Positions 1 through 7,378 are shown, counted from the stretch's first letter. The stretch is DNA of 9,805 nucleotides from Bryobacterales bacterium (GCA_030838885.1 JAUZEU010000671.1:1-9805); one strand, 5' to 3'. Program-made: numbers and translations. Notes: a model not told the origin generated them from the letters alone.

Positions 1-2
1 CG

Positions 3-272
3 CTCAGGTGCGCCGTCCAGTGGCGCAAGGTCAGCTTCGGCAGCCGCAGTGCGCACGGCGAAATCGCCGTGGCACGCCTGCTTACTGTCACTCGCACCTG
101 CCGAATGCAGAATCGAGAGCCGCTCGACTACCTCGGCACCGCCATCCGCTCACACCGCAACACCCACGCGGTGCCTTCGCTGCTCAAAACAGCCCCGACC
201 ACCTGGACTGTTACCACTCATCTCTATGACATATGGCGACGCCTTGAAGTCGGCGCTGACGGTGGCAGATGA
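3..272 (+). CDS. tnpC: IS66-family transposase, C-terminal fragment (5' end outside window)
   Basis: Frame 3 is open from the window edge to a TGA at 270-272 and gives 89 residues. The motifs VQWRKVSFGSRS, then ARLLTVTRTCRMQ, then LDYLGTAIRSH and VPSLL match, in order, the C-terminal element of IS66-type DDE transposases, which usually reads like RxAVxWRKxSFGTxS, LLTVxxTC, LDYLxxAI and PSLL. The catalytic DDE residues would lie upstream, outside the window. The last 25 or so residues (TTWTVTTHLYDIWRRLEV onward) do not resemble anything I recall from the family and may be a natural but variable tail. The gene converges on the minus-strand gasdermin operon, whose last stop is only about 45 bp away. 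I identified the family from memory of the motif pattern, not from an alignment. Whether the rest of the element is intact cannot be seen. Confidence 0.8.
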   Translation, partial: LRCAVQWRKVSFGSRSAHGEIAVARLLTVTRTCRMQNREPLDYLGTAIRSHRNTHAVPSLLKTAPTTWTVTTHLYDIWRRLEVGADGGR

Positions 273-288
273 CCCTACCACGGACTTC
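246..288. terminator. Nested inverted repeat between convergent genes; possible bidirectional terminator without U-tract
   Basis: GTGGCAG (262-268) and CTACCAC (275-281) can pair as a 7-bp stem with one wobble and a 6-nt loop. This is nested inside a 6-bp outer pair, GAAGTC (246-251) with GACTTC (283-288). The structure spans the transposase stop codon and lies between two convergent units, a usual place for a terminator. No T-run follows on either strand, so it is not a typical intrinsic terminator. It could instead be part of the insertion-sequence end, or chance. Confidence 0.25.
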
Positions 289-314
289 TGCAACACTTCG
301 CTTCTAACCGCGCT

Positions 315-1745
315 TTACGCCAGATCCTTAACCCGCAGGCGAACTGCAGGATCGCCCAGGACCATATAATTGCGGGCGTCATCCCGCGCAATATACAAAT
401 TGGTAATGAAGGGCGGTTGCGGACCTTGAGCGGAGGGGACGCTTCCTCCCAGAGCTACGCCCAATTGCGCGGCGAGAGTGCTCCATTGCAGATTGATTGC
501 ATCCACCGCGAGGCCGATCGGCTGACCCTTCATGAGGCCCTCCAGCGGCGTACGGAGCGTCTGACACTGTGGCGTGCCGAGGAGATCTTCGAAGGTGTAG
601 GTAAACGCCCGGTCGACATGCGCGATCACCGCGAGCGCTCCGCGGCTGAGCATCACCTGGGGAAGTCGTGCGATCAGTGGAGCGGGTGCAACCGAGATCT
701 TTGAGCCGTCAGGATTGAAGAAAAAGTTATCTTCAGCCGGGCAACCGCCGCTGTAGCAGGCGAACAGGAATGCGATCATGCCGTGCAGGCTGGCATCGGC
801 AGGAACGTCGTCGCCCGAGAACTGGTTGGTATCATCCAGCGGCTGGCCGGAACTCCAGGCCTGCGTAACCAAAGCACCCTGGAAGCGCCGCTGTTGTGCC
901 GGATCCATCATGGGCCACTCGGCGCCGTGGGAGCCGGTGAAGAGCAGCGCGGGAGGACCTCCTGTGATGTTGCCGCGCATAATATCCTGCAACTGCTGTT
1001 TGCTCGCCTGTTCGCCGGAGAAGCAGTCGAAGCTGAATCCCCGGCGCTCACCGAGCTTGTCAGCGCCACCAAAATCCTCCAGGATCGCGCCTGAGAGCAT
1101 CGAGGTTGCAATGTCGAGCGGATTGCGCGTCAACCATGCTGCGGCATTCTTGTGCTGTACCGGTCTGAATCCTGGGTCTTCGTACGCCACCACTTTTTGG
1201 GCGTAGCGGCCATAGTCGGCGATATCGTCAAAGTGCAGCCGGCCTACCGCCCACTGCAAGTCGAACAGTGTCTGAAACTCAAACGGAATTCGTTCCAGCG
1301 TGCCGACAATCAGAAGGTAGTAGGGAACGCCCTTGCGCGGGTCGACGGGAGCGGCAAGCGACACCGAGCGGCTCATGGCCCAACTGCCTGCGGACTGTCC
1401 CGGTTGCACGCCGGTGGGCCCTTCAAAGACACGGAAGAGTTTGGGATCCTGCACCTGCTTCCGGCGCAGATCGAGCAGCGGCTGAAGCTGTTCCTTAATT
1501 CGCGGGTCGGCATCGGAAGCGAACAGTATCCCCCAGCCAGTCTGGGTCAGATCCGCCGGGTCGTCCACACTGCCGGCAACCGCAAGAACCTCGGGTGCCT
1601 GACTGCGCACGGTGACGATGGCGGGCGGGCTGGCGATGAGCAAGGCCTGGTCTTCAGACAGCGGAGGCCGCGCCGCGCCGGTGTCCGCGCGGACCCCGTT
1701 CGGTACCGGCGTCGCCGGGTGAGGTGTTACGCTGATTCCGCTCAT
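315..1745 (-). CDS. Caspase-fold (clan CD) cysteine peptidase, gingipain C25-like/CHAT-like
   Basis: A 476-residue protein with no signal peptide and no membrane segment visible. The C-terminal half carries a clan CD dyad: His273 in FTGSHGAEW and Cys330 in LFACYSGGCP, each following a hydrophobic strand. Later come AVIAHVDRAFTYTF (around 373-385) and MVLGDPAVRLR (461-471). The latter resembles the GDP element near the end of gingipain-type C25 peptidase domains, which is why I favour C25-like over plain CHAT. The N-terminal 150 residues are unrecognised. I chose the ATG at 1745 because it forms an ATGA overlap with the upstream hydrolase stop and has AAGGGA (1754-1759) 8 nt before it. A longer in-frame start at 1784 would add only an Arg/Gly-rich stretch. 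It is the last gene of the gasdermin operon. By inference it is a second protease, acting on the gasdermin, on the CHAT-NACHT protein or on host proteins. The stop codon may be supplied by the adjacent insertion-sequence end. Confidence 0.68.
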   Translation of the reverse strand: MSGISVTPHPATPVPNGVRADTGAARPPLSEDQALLIASPPAIVTVRSQAPEVLAVAGSVDDPADLTQTGWGILFASDADPRIKEQLQPLLDLRRKQVQDPKLFRVFEGPTGVQPGQSAGSWAMSRSVSLAAPVDPRKGVPYYLLIVGTLERIPFEFQTLFDLQWAVGRLHFDDIADYGRYAQKVVAYEDPGFRPVQHKNAAAWLTRNPLDIATSMLSGAILEDFGGADKLGERRGFSFDCFSGEQASKQQLQDIMRGNITGGPPALLFTGSHGAEWPMMDPAQQRRFQGALVTQAWSSGQPLDDTNQFSGDDVPADASLHGMIAFLFACYSGGCPAEDNFFFNPDGSKISVAPAPLIARLPQVMLSRGALAVIAHVDRAFTYTFEDLLGTPQCQTLRTPLEGLMKGQPIGLAVDAINLQWSTLAAQLGVALGGSVPSAQGPQPPFITNLYIARDDARNYMVLGDPAVRLRVKDLA

Positions 1746-3061
1746 GCCGCGAGTCCCTTCTCTGCGCCCTTCGCCACCTGCCATAGCACGTGCGCAACCT
1801 CGGGCCCATCAATTTTGCTGTGCCCGGAAATGAAGGCCGAGCCATCGAGATTATAGACACCGCCGCGACGGAAATCGTAGTGACCATCGCTGGCGAGCAT
1901 GGGACGCGCCTCCGCTATCTTAGTTCCCTGGATCCCCCACGTCCCGACGCCACCGAAGGTCGGCAGCACTGCGGCTCCGCCCGCACCAAATGCCACCTCG
2001 TTTACCAGTCCCACTGCGGCCGGATAGGCGACGCCAACAGCCAGGTCGTGGCGGGATTGCGTAGTAACCAGTGGGCCGCCGACCGCCCCGGAAGTAAGCA
2101 TGGAATTGAAGTAACCCCGGTTACTGCCATCGGGGAGCTTTTCCGCAAAGCCCCACAGCGAAAGTGCGCCCTGCACCATCACGGCGGAGTCCACCTTGCG
2201 TGGCAGCGGAGTGTTGCCATTGGGTCCGCCCAAAATTGAGGAAGTGACGATGCAGCCGAAGCTGTGTCCCATCAGATGAATGCGAGCGTCGGATGCCTGC
2301 TGCAATGCAGCCACAAACACATGCACGCCCCGTTCGCCGATGGTGCGGGCCCGGTGCTTCATCGTCCAGAACGAAGTTTGCCGCAAGCCTGCGAGAACAC
2401 CGTTCCTGATGGTCCCGAAAATTCCGAAGCTCTGGCCGGCGCTGACGCGGCGCTCCACCACCACAGCGGTCTGGGGATCAAGCGGTACGCCTTCCTGATC
2501 TGGCGCGGCACTGGCATCGCTTCCGGCTGAGAAGCCGACGGCTTGACCCAGCGCGTGGTAAGCCGCCAGCGCCTCCGGAGGCAATGCCTTCGCGGCCGGA
2601 TTCTCGGCAAATATCTTAAACAACACTTCCAGGGGAAGACGTACGGCAGCGCCGCCTCCGAAATGGGCCACCGCGGCGTCCAGCAGCCCACCCATATTCG
2701 GGGCGTCCGCGGAGCCGAAACTGGCAGGTGGGCCCGACGCAGTCTCCTCGCCCCACGGCAGGCTTGGCCAGTGCAGGCCAATGAACAGCGGCTTGAAGTT
2801 CGACCCCATCGCCGCACGGTCCGCTTCCAGCTTCCACATGGCGCCGATCCAGCGATTGTATTGGTCAATCGACGCCGGCGCATCTCCCATCCAGCCGTGG
2901 CTGAAAAGGAAAATGTCGGTGGGCTGGCCGTCTTTAACGCGTTTGAGAATTGTGTCGCTGAACGTACCTCCTTCGGGATCATCGGTGCGTTCCTTGCCCT
3001 GCTCGTCAAACATAATCAGGGAATATTGCACGTCGGTTTGTGGAATTCTCTGTGTTGGCAT
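1742..3061 (-). CDS. Alpha/beta-hydrolase-like protein (serine esterase/lipase type) in gasdermin operon
   Basis: A 439-residue protein with the landmarks of an alpha/beta hydrolase. The strand and oxyanion turn are DIFLFSHGWMGD (49-60), and the nucleophile elbow is IHLMGHSFGC with Ser267. The likely acid is Asp339 in TTQSRHDL and the likely base is His414 in ISGHSKIDG; both are inferred from position. An insertion with low-complexity Gly/Ala/Pro stretches (about 105-200) lies between the first strands and the elbow and may be a lid. No signal peptide is seen, so the protein is probably cytoplasmic. The ATG at 3061 is preceded by AGGGG (3067-3071) at 5 nt spacing, which supports this start despite a 56-nt overlap with the upstream gene. 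The next Met (residue 17) would lose the first strand, VQYSLIMFDE. Substrate is unknown: a lipid, an acyl-protein or a small ester are all possible. A lipase would suit a membrane-attacking locus, but that is inference. Confidence 0.75.
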   Translation of the reverse strand: MPTQRIPQTDVQYSLIMFDEQGKERTDDPEGGTFSDTILKRVKDGQPTDIFLFSHGWMGDAPASIDQYNRWIGAMWKLEADRAAMGSNFKPLFIGLHWPSLPWGEETASGPPASFGSADAPNMGGLLDAAVAHFGGGAAVRLPLEVLFKIFAENPAAKALPPEALAAYHALGQAVGFSAGSDASAAPDQEGVPLDPQTAVVVERRVSAGQSFGIFGTIRNGVLAGLRQTSFWTMKHRARTIGERGVHVFVAALQQASDARIHLMGHSFGCIVTSSILGGPNGNTPLPRKVDSAVMVQGALSLWGFAEKLPDGSNRGYFNSMLTSGAVGGPLVTTQSRHDLAVGVAYPAAVGLVNEVAFGAGGAAVLPTFGGVGTWGIQGTKIAEARPMLASDGHYDFRRGGVYNLDGSAFISGHSKIDGPEVAHVLWQVAKGAEKGLAA

Positions 3062-6000
3062 TCTTACCCCTGTCTTCTGACCCTTGTCTAAACTCAGTTT
3101 GCGATGTGGCTGACGTGTAGGTCTCGCGGGTCAGGCCTCCCGTGATACGCCAGTAAATCTGTTCCGCTACTTCAAAACTCAGCGGGCGGAGTTCGTTGGC
3201 TCCCGTCAGTTTCGAACGGCCGCGGCGAAGCTTATCGATGGAACCCCCATCGCCAATGGTGCGCAACGTCTCCATGGCGAACCGCATCAGCCCGGCATCG
3301 GGTGGCTGGCCCACGGGGAGACGGATCCGATCCGGCGGAGGCGCTTCCTCCCCACCCGCGACGATGAATTCACACAGTGGCCGGAGCCAGGCTTCCACGC
3401 TGTTGTCCTGCAGCTTGCCGAAGGCGCGCAGAGCATGTCCCTGCAGTGAAGGTGATTCTTCAAGCAGGCAGCGGGAAAGATAGTCCCGTGCGGCGGAGTT
3501 GGCGAGGTTAGCCTTTTCAATGAGGTAGCAGGTTTGCTGCTGGCGAAGCAAATCCACGGCGCCACTCCACGCTACCCAGGGCTCCAGGACGTTTGCGGAC
3601 ACCCAGTCGGCGCTCACTGCGCTGAGCGCGTCAACGATGGCCCATTTTACTTCGCGGTTTGCTGAATGCTCATAAGCGTCGAGAATGGCATGGCGATCGT
3701 CGTCGCGTCCCGTTTGCACGAGCGCGTAACAGGCCAGCACCGAACAGCGTGGATCATCGCGCTTGAGCAATGTGAGCATGCCGGCCGAATCCTGCGGTAG
3801 CTGCTTCCAGGCAGCGAGTAGCTCGGCCAGGTCAGGACGCTTCTCCATGACATAGCGCTCCGTAGCGTCAAAGATCCGGAGGAGACCTATGGCCGCGCGC
3901 TGCCGGATGCCGGCCCAGTCGAATTGTTCGGATTCGCCTTTCGTCACCGGATCGAAGGCGAGTCCCACGAGATACGGCACCACGTCCACTCGGCGTGAAG
4001 GGCAAATCACCGTCAGTTGGATCAGGGCATCCAATGCCTTAACGCGGTCGGCATACGGAGTTCGCAAATCCCAGCCTGAGCGCCACATGAGCGTGTCCGC
4101 CATTTGGTCCACTTCGTCGTCGACGTCACTGGAGGAACTCCCGTGCGCCACCATTTCCTGATAGCAATGGACCGCCAGGTACAACTGCTCTCCGACCGTT
4201 AGACTTGAGCCGGCAAGGATAGTCCGCAATAGATCTCCGGGCGCGGGCCAAAGCGATCCCAGCAGCACCAGAACGTTTTCCCAGCGCCGCAAGCGCGCCA
4301 GCCGCCCAAGGGAAGCCGTAATGTCCTCCAGGAGCATCGTACGGTCAGGAGAGGATACCAGCTTCCGCGCAGCAAAGTACGACTGCAGCGATGGGTACGC
4401 GAAACGAATCCCTTCCTCTCCACTCGACACCAGTAGCCAGCGGTCCTGCTCCAGCGCGTCCTTCAAATCCGAGAGCGTGAAATCGCGGCCGCCACGAGCT
4501 GCGGCGAGAATCTGGAAGTATCGCGAAACGGGCAGTTCGCCTCCGCGACCCGTCTGGATCTCCCATGCTACGCACTGTAACGCCTGTTCCGCGCTGGAGC
4601 GCGGGATGCGGCGGGTGTCGACCCGGTTCAGGTACTGCGTCGCCACCGCCTCGAGTATGGCCCTGCGAGATTGAGGCCGCTGACCGCGCGCGGCCAGGTC
4701 AATCATCTGTTGGAGAAAACGAGGCTGGCTGGCGAGGTCCGCCAGACCCGACGTCTCCACCCGCTGCCGGAGTTCGGTCGCTTGTTCTGTACCGAGACTA
4801 TCCAGGTAGCTGATGATCTGCGAGCTCTCGAGCGGTTCGATGACGAGCAGCGTCGCTGCGTTGAGGTCCGGAGAGAGCGCGTCCAGCAACGATTCATCAG
4901 CCACCAGCACCAGGCGGCTGCCCGGCAAATCCGCCAGCCGCAGCATGGCGGCAATGGCATCCTGCCGCTCGTTGCCCGCCATATCGGTTTCGCAGCTAAT
5001 CAGAAACAGGAACTCGCGGCCGCTCACGCGGTTCTTGTCGTCCGTACCCTCGATGCCTTTCCAAATGCGCTGAAGAATGGCCCATCGGCTCTGACCGCTT
5101 CCCGCCAACTCCGTCAGATCGAGCATAACCGGCAGGGGCGCTCCGGGGGTGGCCGAAAGGAACTCACGCGACGCTTGCCGGAACAGCCGTCCAATCTGGG
5201 TTCCCTTGGACGATCCGCGGGAGCCGGTGAGGATGGTCCTGGATCCCGGAGTCCGTATGCATTCCCATAGCCGCTTCCACATGTCGAAACGGGGACCGGC
5301 GGCCCCGTTTATCCGGTCGTAGCCGGCCAGACCCCGCGTATGCTCCACGACCTTCAGCGGCGGCCATGCTCGTTTGGCATCCTCGGGTAGTTCATCCGCG
5401 GCGCGCTTAAGTGCGTCGCGCAATTCGTCGGACCGCCACAGCCGGCCCCCACGAAATCGCGTGAACAAAGCCGGTATCGACCAGTTATCGCGAGATGCAT
5501 CATGGATCAGCCTCTGTCGGCCACAGTTGACAGCCACGTCCACCAGCCCGTTATCCAATAGCCCGCGATAGAACTCTGCAAAGAACGCACGGGCGTCGTT
5601 CATTTCGACGAAGTCCTGCATGGCAATAGCGGCAGGTACACCGAGGCGGATGAGCAGGGGCGCAACGCCCGTGAACGGAGTTCCGCCCTGGGCAGGCGCG
5701 CCGGCGCTAAGACAGGCCTGAAATACGATCAGTTGCAAATCGTGAGTCACCCACGACTGCAGTTCCGTATCCTGCACCTGGTGGAGACCACCGTCTCCCT
5801 TTTCGAGCAGCAGCGAGCCGGTGTTGCTGTCGGGGTTGAAGTCCCCATGCCCGAGGAGATGCAACCCGTGAAAGCCGCGATGCAGAAACTCGGAGATGGT
5901 TTCGAGGGTAGTGTTGCCGGTCAGCAGTTCCCACCCGAGCGCAGTAAGGCGCGTTTTTAGATCGTCGCTGATACCGGTCCGGCCAGGCAGAACGGACACC

Positions 6001-6551
6001 TGCAGCCTGCGATCGAGTGGGCCCGATTCGAACTCGCTAACCAGGGAGCCGATTTCCCGCTCCACATTGATAGTCTGCAGGGGTTTTAGGCCCGCAGGAT
6101 TGGCCACCGCAAAGACCAACCGAAAGAAAGGCGTCTCAGGGGGTTCCTCGTCCGGGAGTTCCACTGGAATGTAGCGGCATAAAGGAGTCTTCGGATTGAC
6201 CGCGACACGCCAGTCGGCCCCGGCGAAAGGGAACCACACGCGCTCCCAACGTACCCAGTGCGGGACACGACTGTCATCATCCAGCAGGAGGCGAATGCGG
6301 AGCGATGTACCGCGGGTCATGCCCGCCTGATCAAGGGCTCGCAAAAGGCTGGGTGACGAAAGCTGCTTGCCGAGGGCCTTGCCGTAGACCTCCGGATCAA
6401 TCGGGTCCAGCGAATTGAAATCGAAGACCGATTCTCCCTTCCACAATCCGGATCGTTCCACTCGCACCTCCACAGGGCAGCGCAGAGGCTGCCCTGCAGA
6501 AGCAGCTATGGGCGCAAGGAGCCGGATCTCGACATCAGTGTAATCGGGCAC
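3006..6551 (-). CDS. CHAT caspase-like protease fused to NACHT/STAND-like module and HEAT-like repeats
   Basis: An 1181-residue protein. Residues 1-370 form a CHAT (clan CD) peptidase domain: LRIRLLLDD and RWERV (84-105) match the N-terminal CHAT landmark, HLLGHGD gives catalytic His235 and IVFQACLSAG gives Cys280, followed by LIRLGVPAAIAMQ as in this family. Residues 405-735 resemble a NACHT/STAND ATPase: a P-loop-like TGSRGSSKGT (442-451), APLPVMLDL (471-479), LVLVADES, LASQPRFLQQM (606-616), and a winged-helix end FAYPSLQSYFAARKL (717-731), like the FxHxSxQEYFAA motif of NACHT proteins. The remainder (about 740-1140) is alpha-helical and looks like HEAT-type repeats, a usual sensor region. 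The start is GTG, 2 nt after the gasdermin stop and without a clear ribosome site, so translation is probably coupled. The likely role is a sensor-protease that cuts the gasdermin. The Walker motifs are degenerate, so ATP use is doubtful. Confidence 0.85.
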   Translation of the reverse strand: MPDYTDVEIRLLAPIAASAGQPLRCPVEVRVERSGLWKGESVFDFNSLDPIDPEVYGKALGKQLSSPSLLRALDQAGMTRGTSLRIRLLLDDDSRVPHWVRWERVWFPFAGADWRVAVNPKTPLCRYIPVELPDEEPPETPFFRLVFAVANPAGLKPLQTINVEREIGSLVSEFESGPLDRRLQVSVLPGRTGISDDLKTRLTALGWELLTGNTTLETISEFLHRGFHGLHLLGHGDFNPDSNTGSLLLEKGDGGLHQVQDTELQSWVTHDLQLIVFQACLSAGAPAQGGTPFTGVAPLLIRLGVPAAIAMQDFVEMNDARAFFAEFYRGLLDNGLVDVAVNCGRQRLIHDASRDNWSIPALFTRFRGGRLWRSDELRDALKRAADELPEDAKRAWPPLKVVEHTRGLAGYDRINGAAGPRFDMWKRLWECIRTPGSRTILTGSRGSSKGTQIGRLFRQASREFLSATPGAPLPVMLDLTELAGSGQSRWAILQRIWKGIEGTDDKNRVSGREFLFLISCETDMAGNERQDAIAAMLRLADLPGSRLVLVADESLLDALSPDLNAATLLVIEPLESSQIISYLDSLGTEQATELRQRVETSGLADLASQPRFLQQMIDLAARGQRPQSRRAILEAVATQYLNRVDTRRIPRSSAEQALQCVAWEIQTGRGGELPVSRYFQILAAARGGRDFTLSDLKDALEQDRWLLVSSGEEGIRFAYPSLQSYFAARKLVSSPDRTMLLEDITASLGRLARLRRWENVLVLLGSLWPAPGDLLRTILAGSSLTVGEQLYLAVHCYQEMVAHGSSSSDVDDEVDQMADTLMWRSGWDLRTPYADRVKALDALIQLTVICPSRRVDVVPYLVGLAFDPVTKGESEQFDWAGIRQRAAIGLLRIFDATERYVMEKRPDLAELLAAWKQLPQDSAGMLTLLKRDDPRCSVLACYALVQTGRDDDRHAILDAYEHSANREVKWAIVDALSAVSADWVSANVLEPWVAWSGAVDLLRQQQTCYLIEKANLANSAARDYLSRCLLEESPSLQGHALRAFGKLQDNSVEAWLRPLCEFIVAGGEEAPPPDRIRLPVGQPPDAGLMRFAMETLRTIGDGGSIDKLRRGRSKLTGANELRPLSFEVAEQIYWRITGGLTRETYTSATSQTEFRQGSEDRGKNANTENSTNRRAIFPDYV

Positions 6552-6553
6552 AG

Positions 6554-7351
6554 CTAAACTCGCAGGCGGCAGGACGAACTGAGGATCACACTGCCATCGG
6601 CGCCGTCGGCTGACGGTTGTGCTCTCACCCCGAACGCGGTGTCACCTGACGGCTGAACTCCCTTTAGCTTCCAGACGTCGTTCTCGCGCTGGATTTCCTG
6701 CACGACGAAACCAAACGTCACCGGTTGGGTGCCTGTATATGTGATCGTCGAGTTGGCCGCGCTGCTCGGCTTCACCGCTACTTTTGCGCCCACAACGCCC
6801 TGAATCGCGGGAACATCGACGCTGACCTCCGCGCCGCGCTCGTCGGTGGCCGTTACGGTAATCGAGTCAGACTTCAAAACGTCCACAATCAAATAGGCCT
6901 CAGCCTCGGGTTCCACAAAGTAGTGCTTGACTACGGGGTTGTCGGTCTTCAGCGTTCCCGAGGCCAGGTAGTTGCCAGCCTCAAAGGGAGCCACAACAGT
7001 TGAGGTCACGTTAGTGAAGGCGAACTGCACCTTGCGGGCTTGATGATAGGCCATATCGAGAGAGGGCATCGAAGCTCCGAATGCCGCCAGTGCATTGGCT
7101 AGCACCTTGATGCCAAGAGAGATATCCAGCGCATCGGACTTTTGGCCGTTCACAGCCACCGCCGAGTGGGGTGCCGATGGCGTGGGTTCAGGTATTGTGC
7201 TGGTCCACACGGAATGTAAGGGACCAAGCCATTGAGTAGTATCGTCCTTGCCGATAATATCCATCGGTTCGATGCCGACGCGCGGCAACTTGACTACGTT
7301 GTAGCCGAATTTGTTTAGAAATGTAATGCTTGGATCTTTTTTCTTGGCCAT
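6554..7351 (-). CDS. bGSDM: Bacterial gasdermin (pore-forming cell-death effector)
   Basis: A 265-residue protein whose N-terminus, FLNKFGYNVVKLPRVGIEPMDIIGK spread over residues 11-35, fits the bacterial gasdermin opening (long-chain helix, then YNVVxLPRxxIxPL). Later matches are WLGPLHSVW (41-49), SDALDISLGIKVLANALAAFG (72-92), a basic/amphipathic strand region VQFAFTNVTSTVV (108-120), YLIVDVLKSDSITV (153-166) and QPVTFGFVVQEI (209-220). The length matches known bacterial gasdermins, which end in a short autoinhibitory peptide. Here the flexible Gly/Ser/Ala/Asp-rich stretch 231-254 would be the protease-cut loop and SVILSSSCRLRV the inhibitory tail. Family knowledge: cleavage releases the N-terminal part, which assembles pores in the inner membrane. 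The only cysteine is Cys261, so the N-terminal palmitoylation site of studied members is absent. The ATG has AGAGAGGA 4-5 nt upstream. It is the first gene of the operon, next to a CHAT protease. Confidence 0.9.
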   Translation of the reverse strand: MAKKKDPSITFLNKFGYNVVKLPRVGIEPMDIIGKDDTTQWLGPLHSVWTSTIPEPTPSAPHSAVAVNGQKSDALDISLGIKVLANALAAFGASMPSLDMAYHQARKVQFAFTNVTSTVVAPFEAGNYLASGTLKTDNPVVKHYFVEPEAEAYLIVDVLKSDSITVTATDERGAEVSVDVPAIQGVVGAKVAVKPSSAANSTITYTGTQPVTFGFVVQEIQRENDVWKLKGVQPSGDTAFGVRAQPSADGADGSVILSSSCRLRV

Positions 7352-7355
7352 AAAT

Positions 7356-7363
7356 TCCTCTCT
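7356..7363 (-). promoter_or_regulatory. Ribosome binding site of the gasdermin gene
   Basis: Read on the minus strand, AGAGAGGA lies 4 nt before the ATG at 7351. It is the clearest purine-rich ribosome site in the cluster apart from that of the hydrolase. It fixes the start of the gasdermin and shows that the missing N-terminal cysteine is not explained by a misplaced start. Confidence 0.65.
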
Positions 7364-7378
7364 GCCCGATCCGTCTGC

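Larger units (their letters stand above)
1..318 (+). mobile_element. Right-hand end of an IS66-type insertion sequence (candidate boundary at 318)
   Basis: The IS66-like transposase tail occupies 3-272. IS66-family elements usually have terminal inverted repeats beginning GTAA, so their right ends read TTAC on the top strand. The sequence CGCTTTAC at 311-318 lies 46 bp after the transposase stop and fits such an end: read inward on the minus strand it begins GTAAAGCGCGG. If correct, the 8-bp target duplication next to it would be GCCAGATC at 319-326. The left end lies outside the window, so neither the inverted repeat nor the duplication can be confirmed, and the boundary is a guess from the GTAA rule alone. 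Positions 273-314 hold no gene. Confidence 0.4.

Noticed and set aside
1..229. Other plus-strand open frames at the left edge (8-229 and 49-369).
   Set aside because: They overlap the IS66 transposase tail in different frames; only frame 3 shows the WRKVSFG and LLTVTRTC motifs.
1746..1784. Longer start of the C25-like peptidase at 1784 (489 residues).
   Set aside because: The extra 13 residues are Arg/Gly-rich and read from inside the hydrolase gene. The ATG at 1745 has an ATGA overlap and AAGGGA at good spacing.
1152..1856. A 234-residue plus-strand open frame.
   Set aside because: It lies opposite the C25-like peptidase, has no ribosome site or recognisable motif, and the minus strand carries clear catalytic motifs here.
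2359..3009. A 216-residue minus-strand frame inside the hydrolase gene.
   Set aside because: It is the shifted frame of the alpha/beta hydrolase, rich in Arg, Trp and Cys, without known motifs.
4671..5270. A 199-residue plus-strand open frame.
   Set aside because: It is a complement shadow of the CHAT-NACHT gene; its Arg/Gln/Gly-rich composition is typical of antisense frames in GC-rich DNA.
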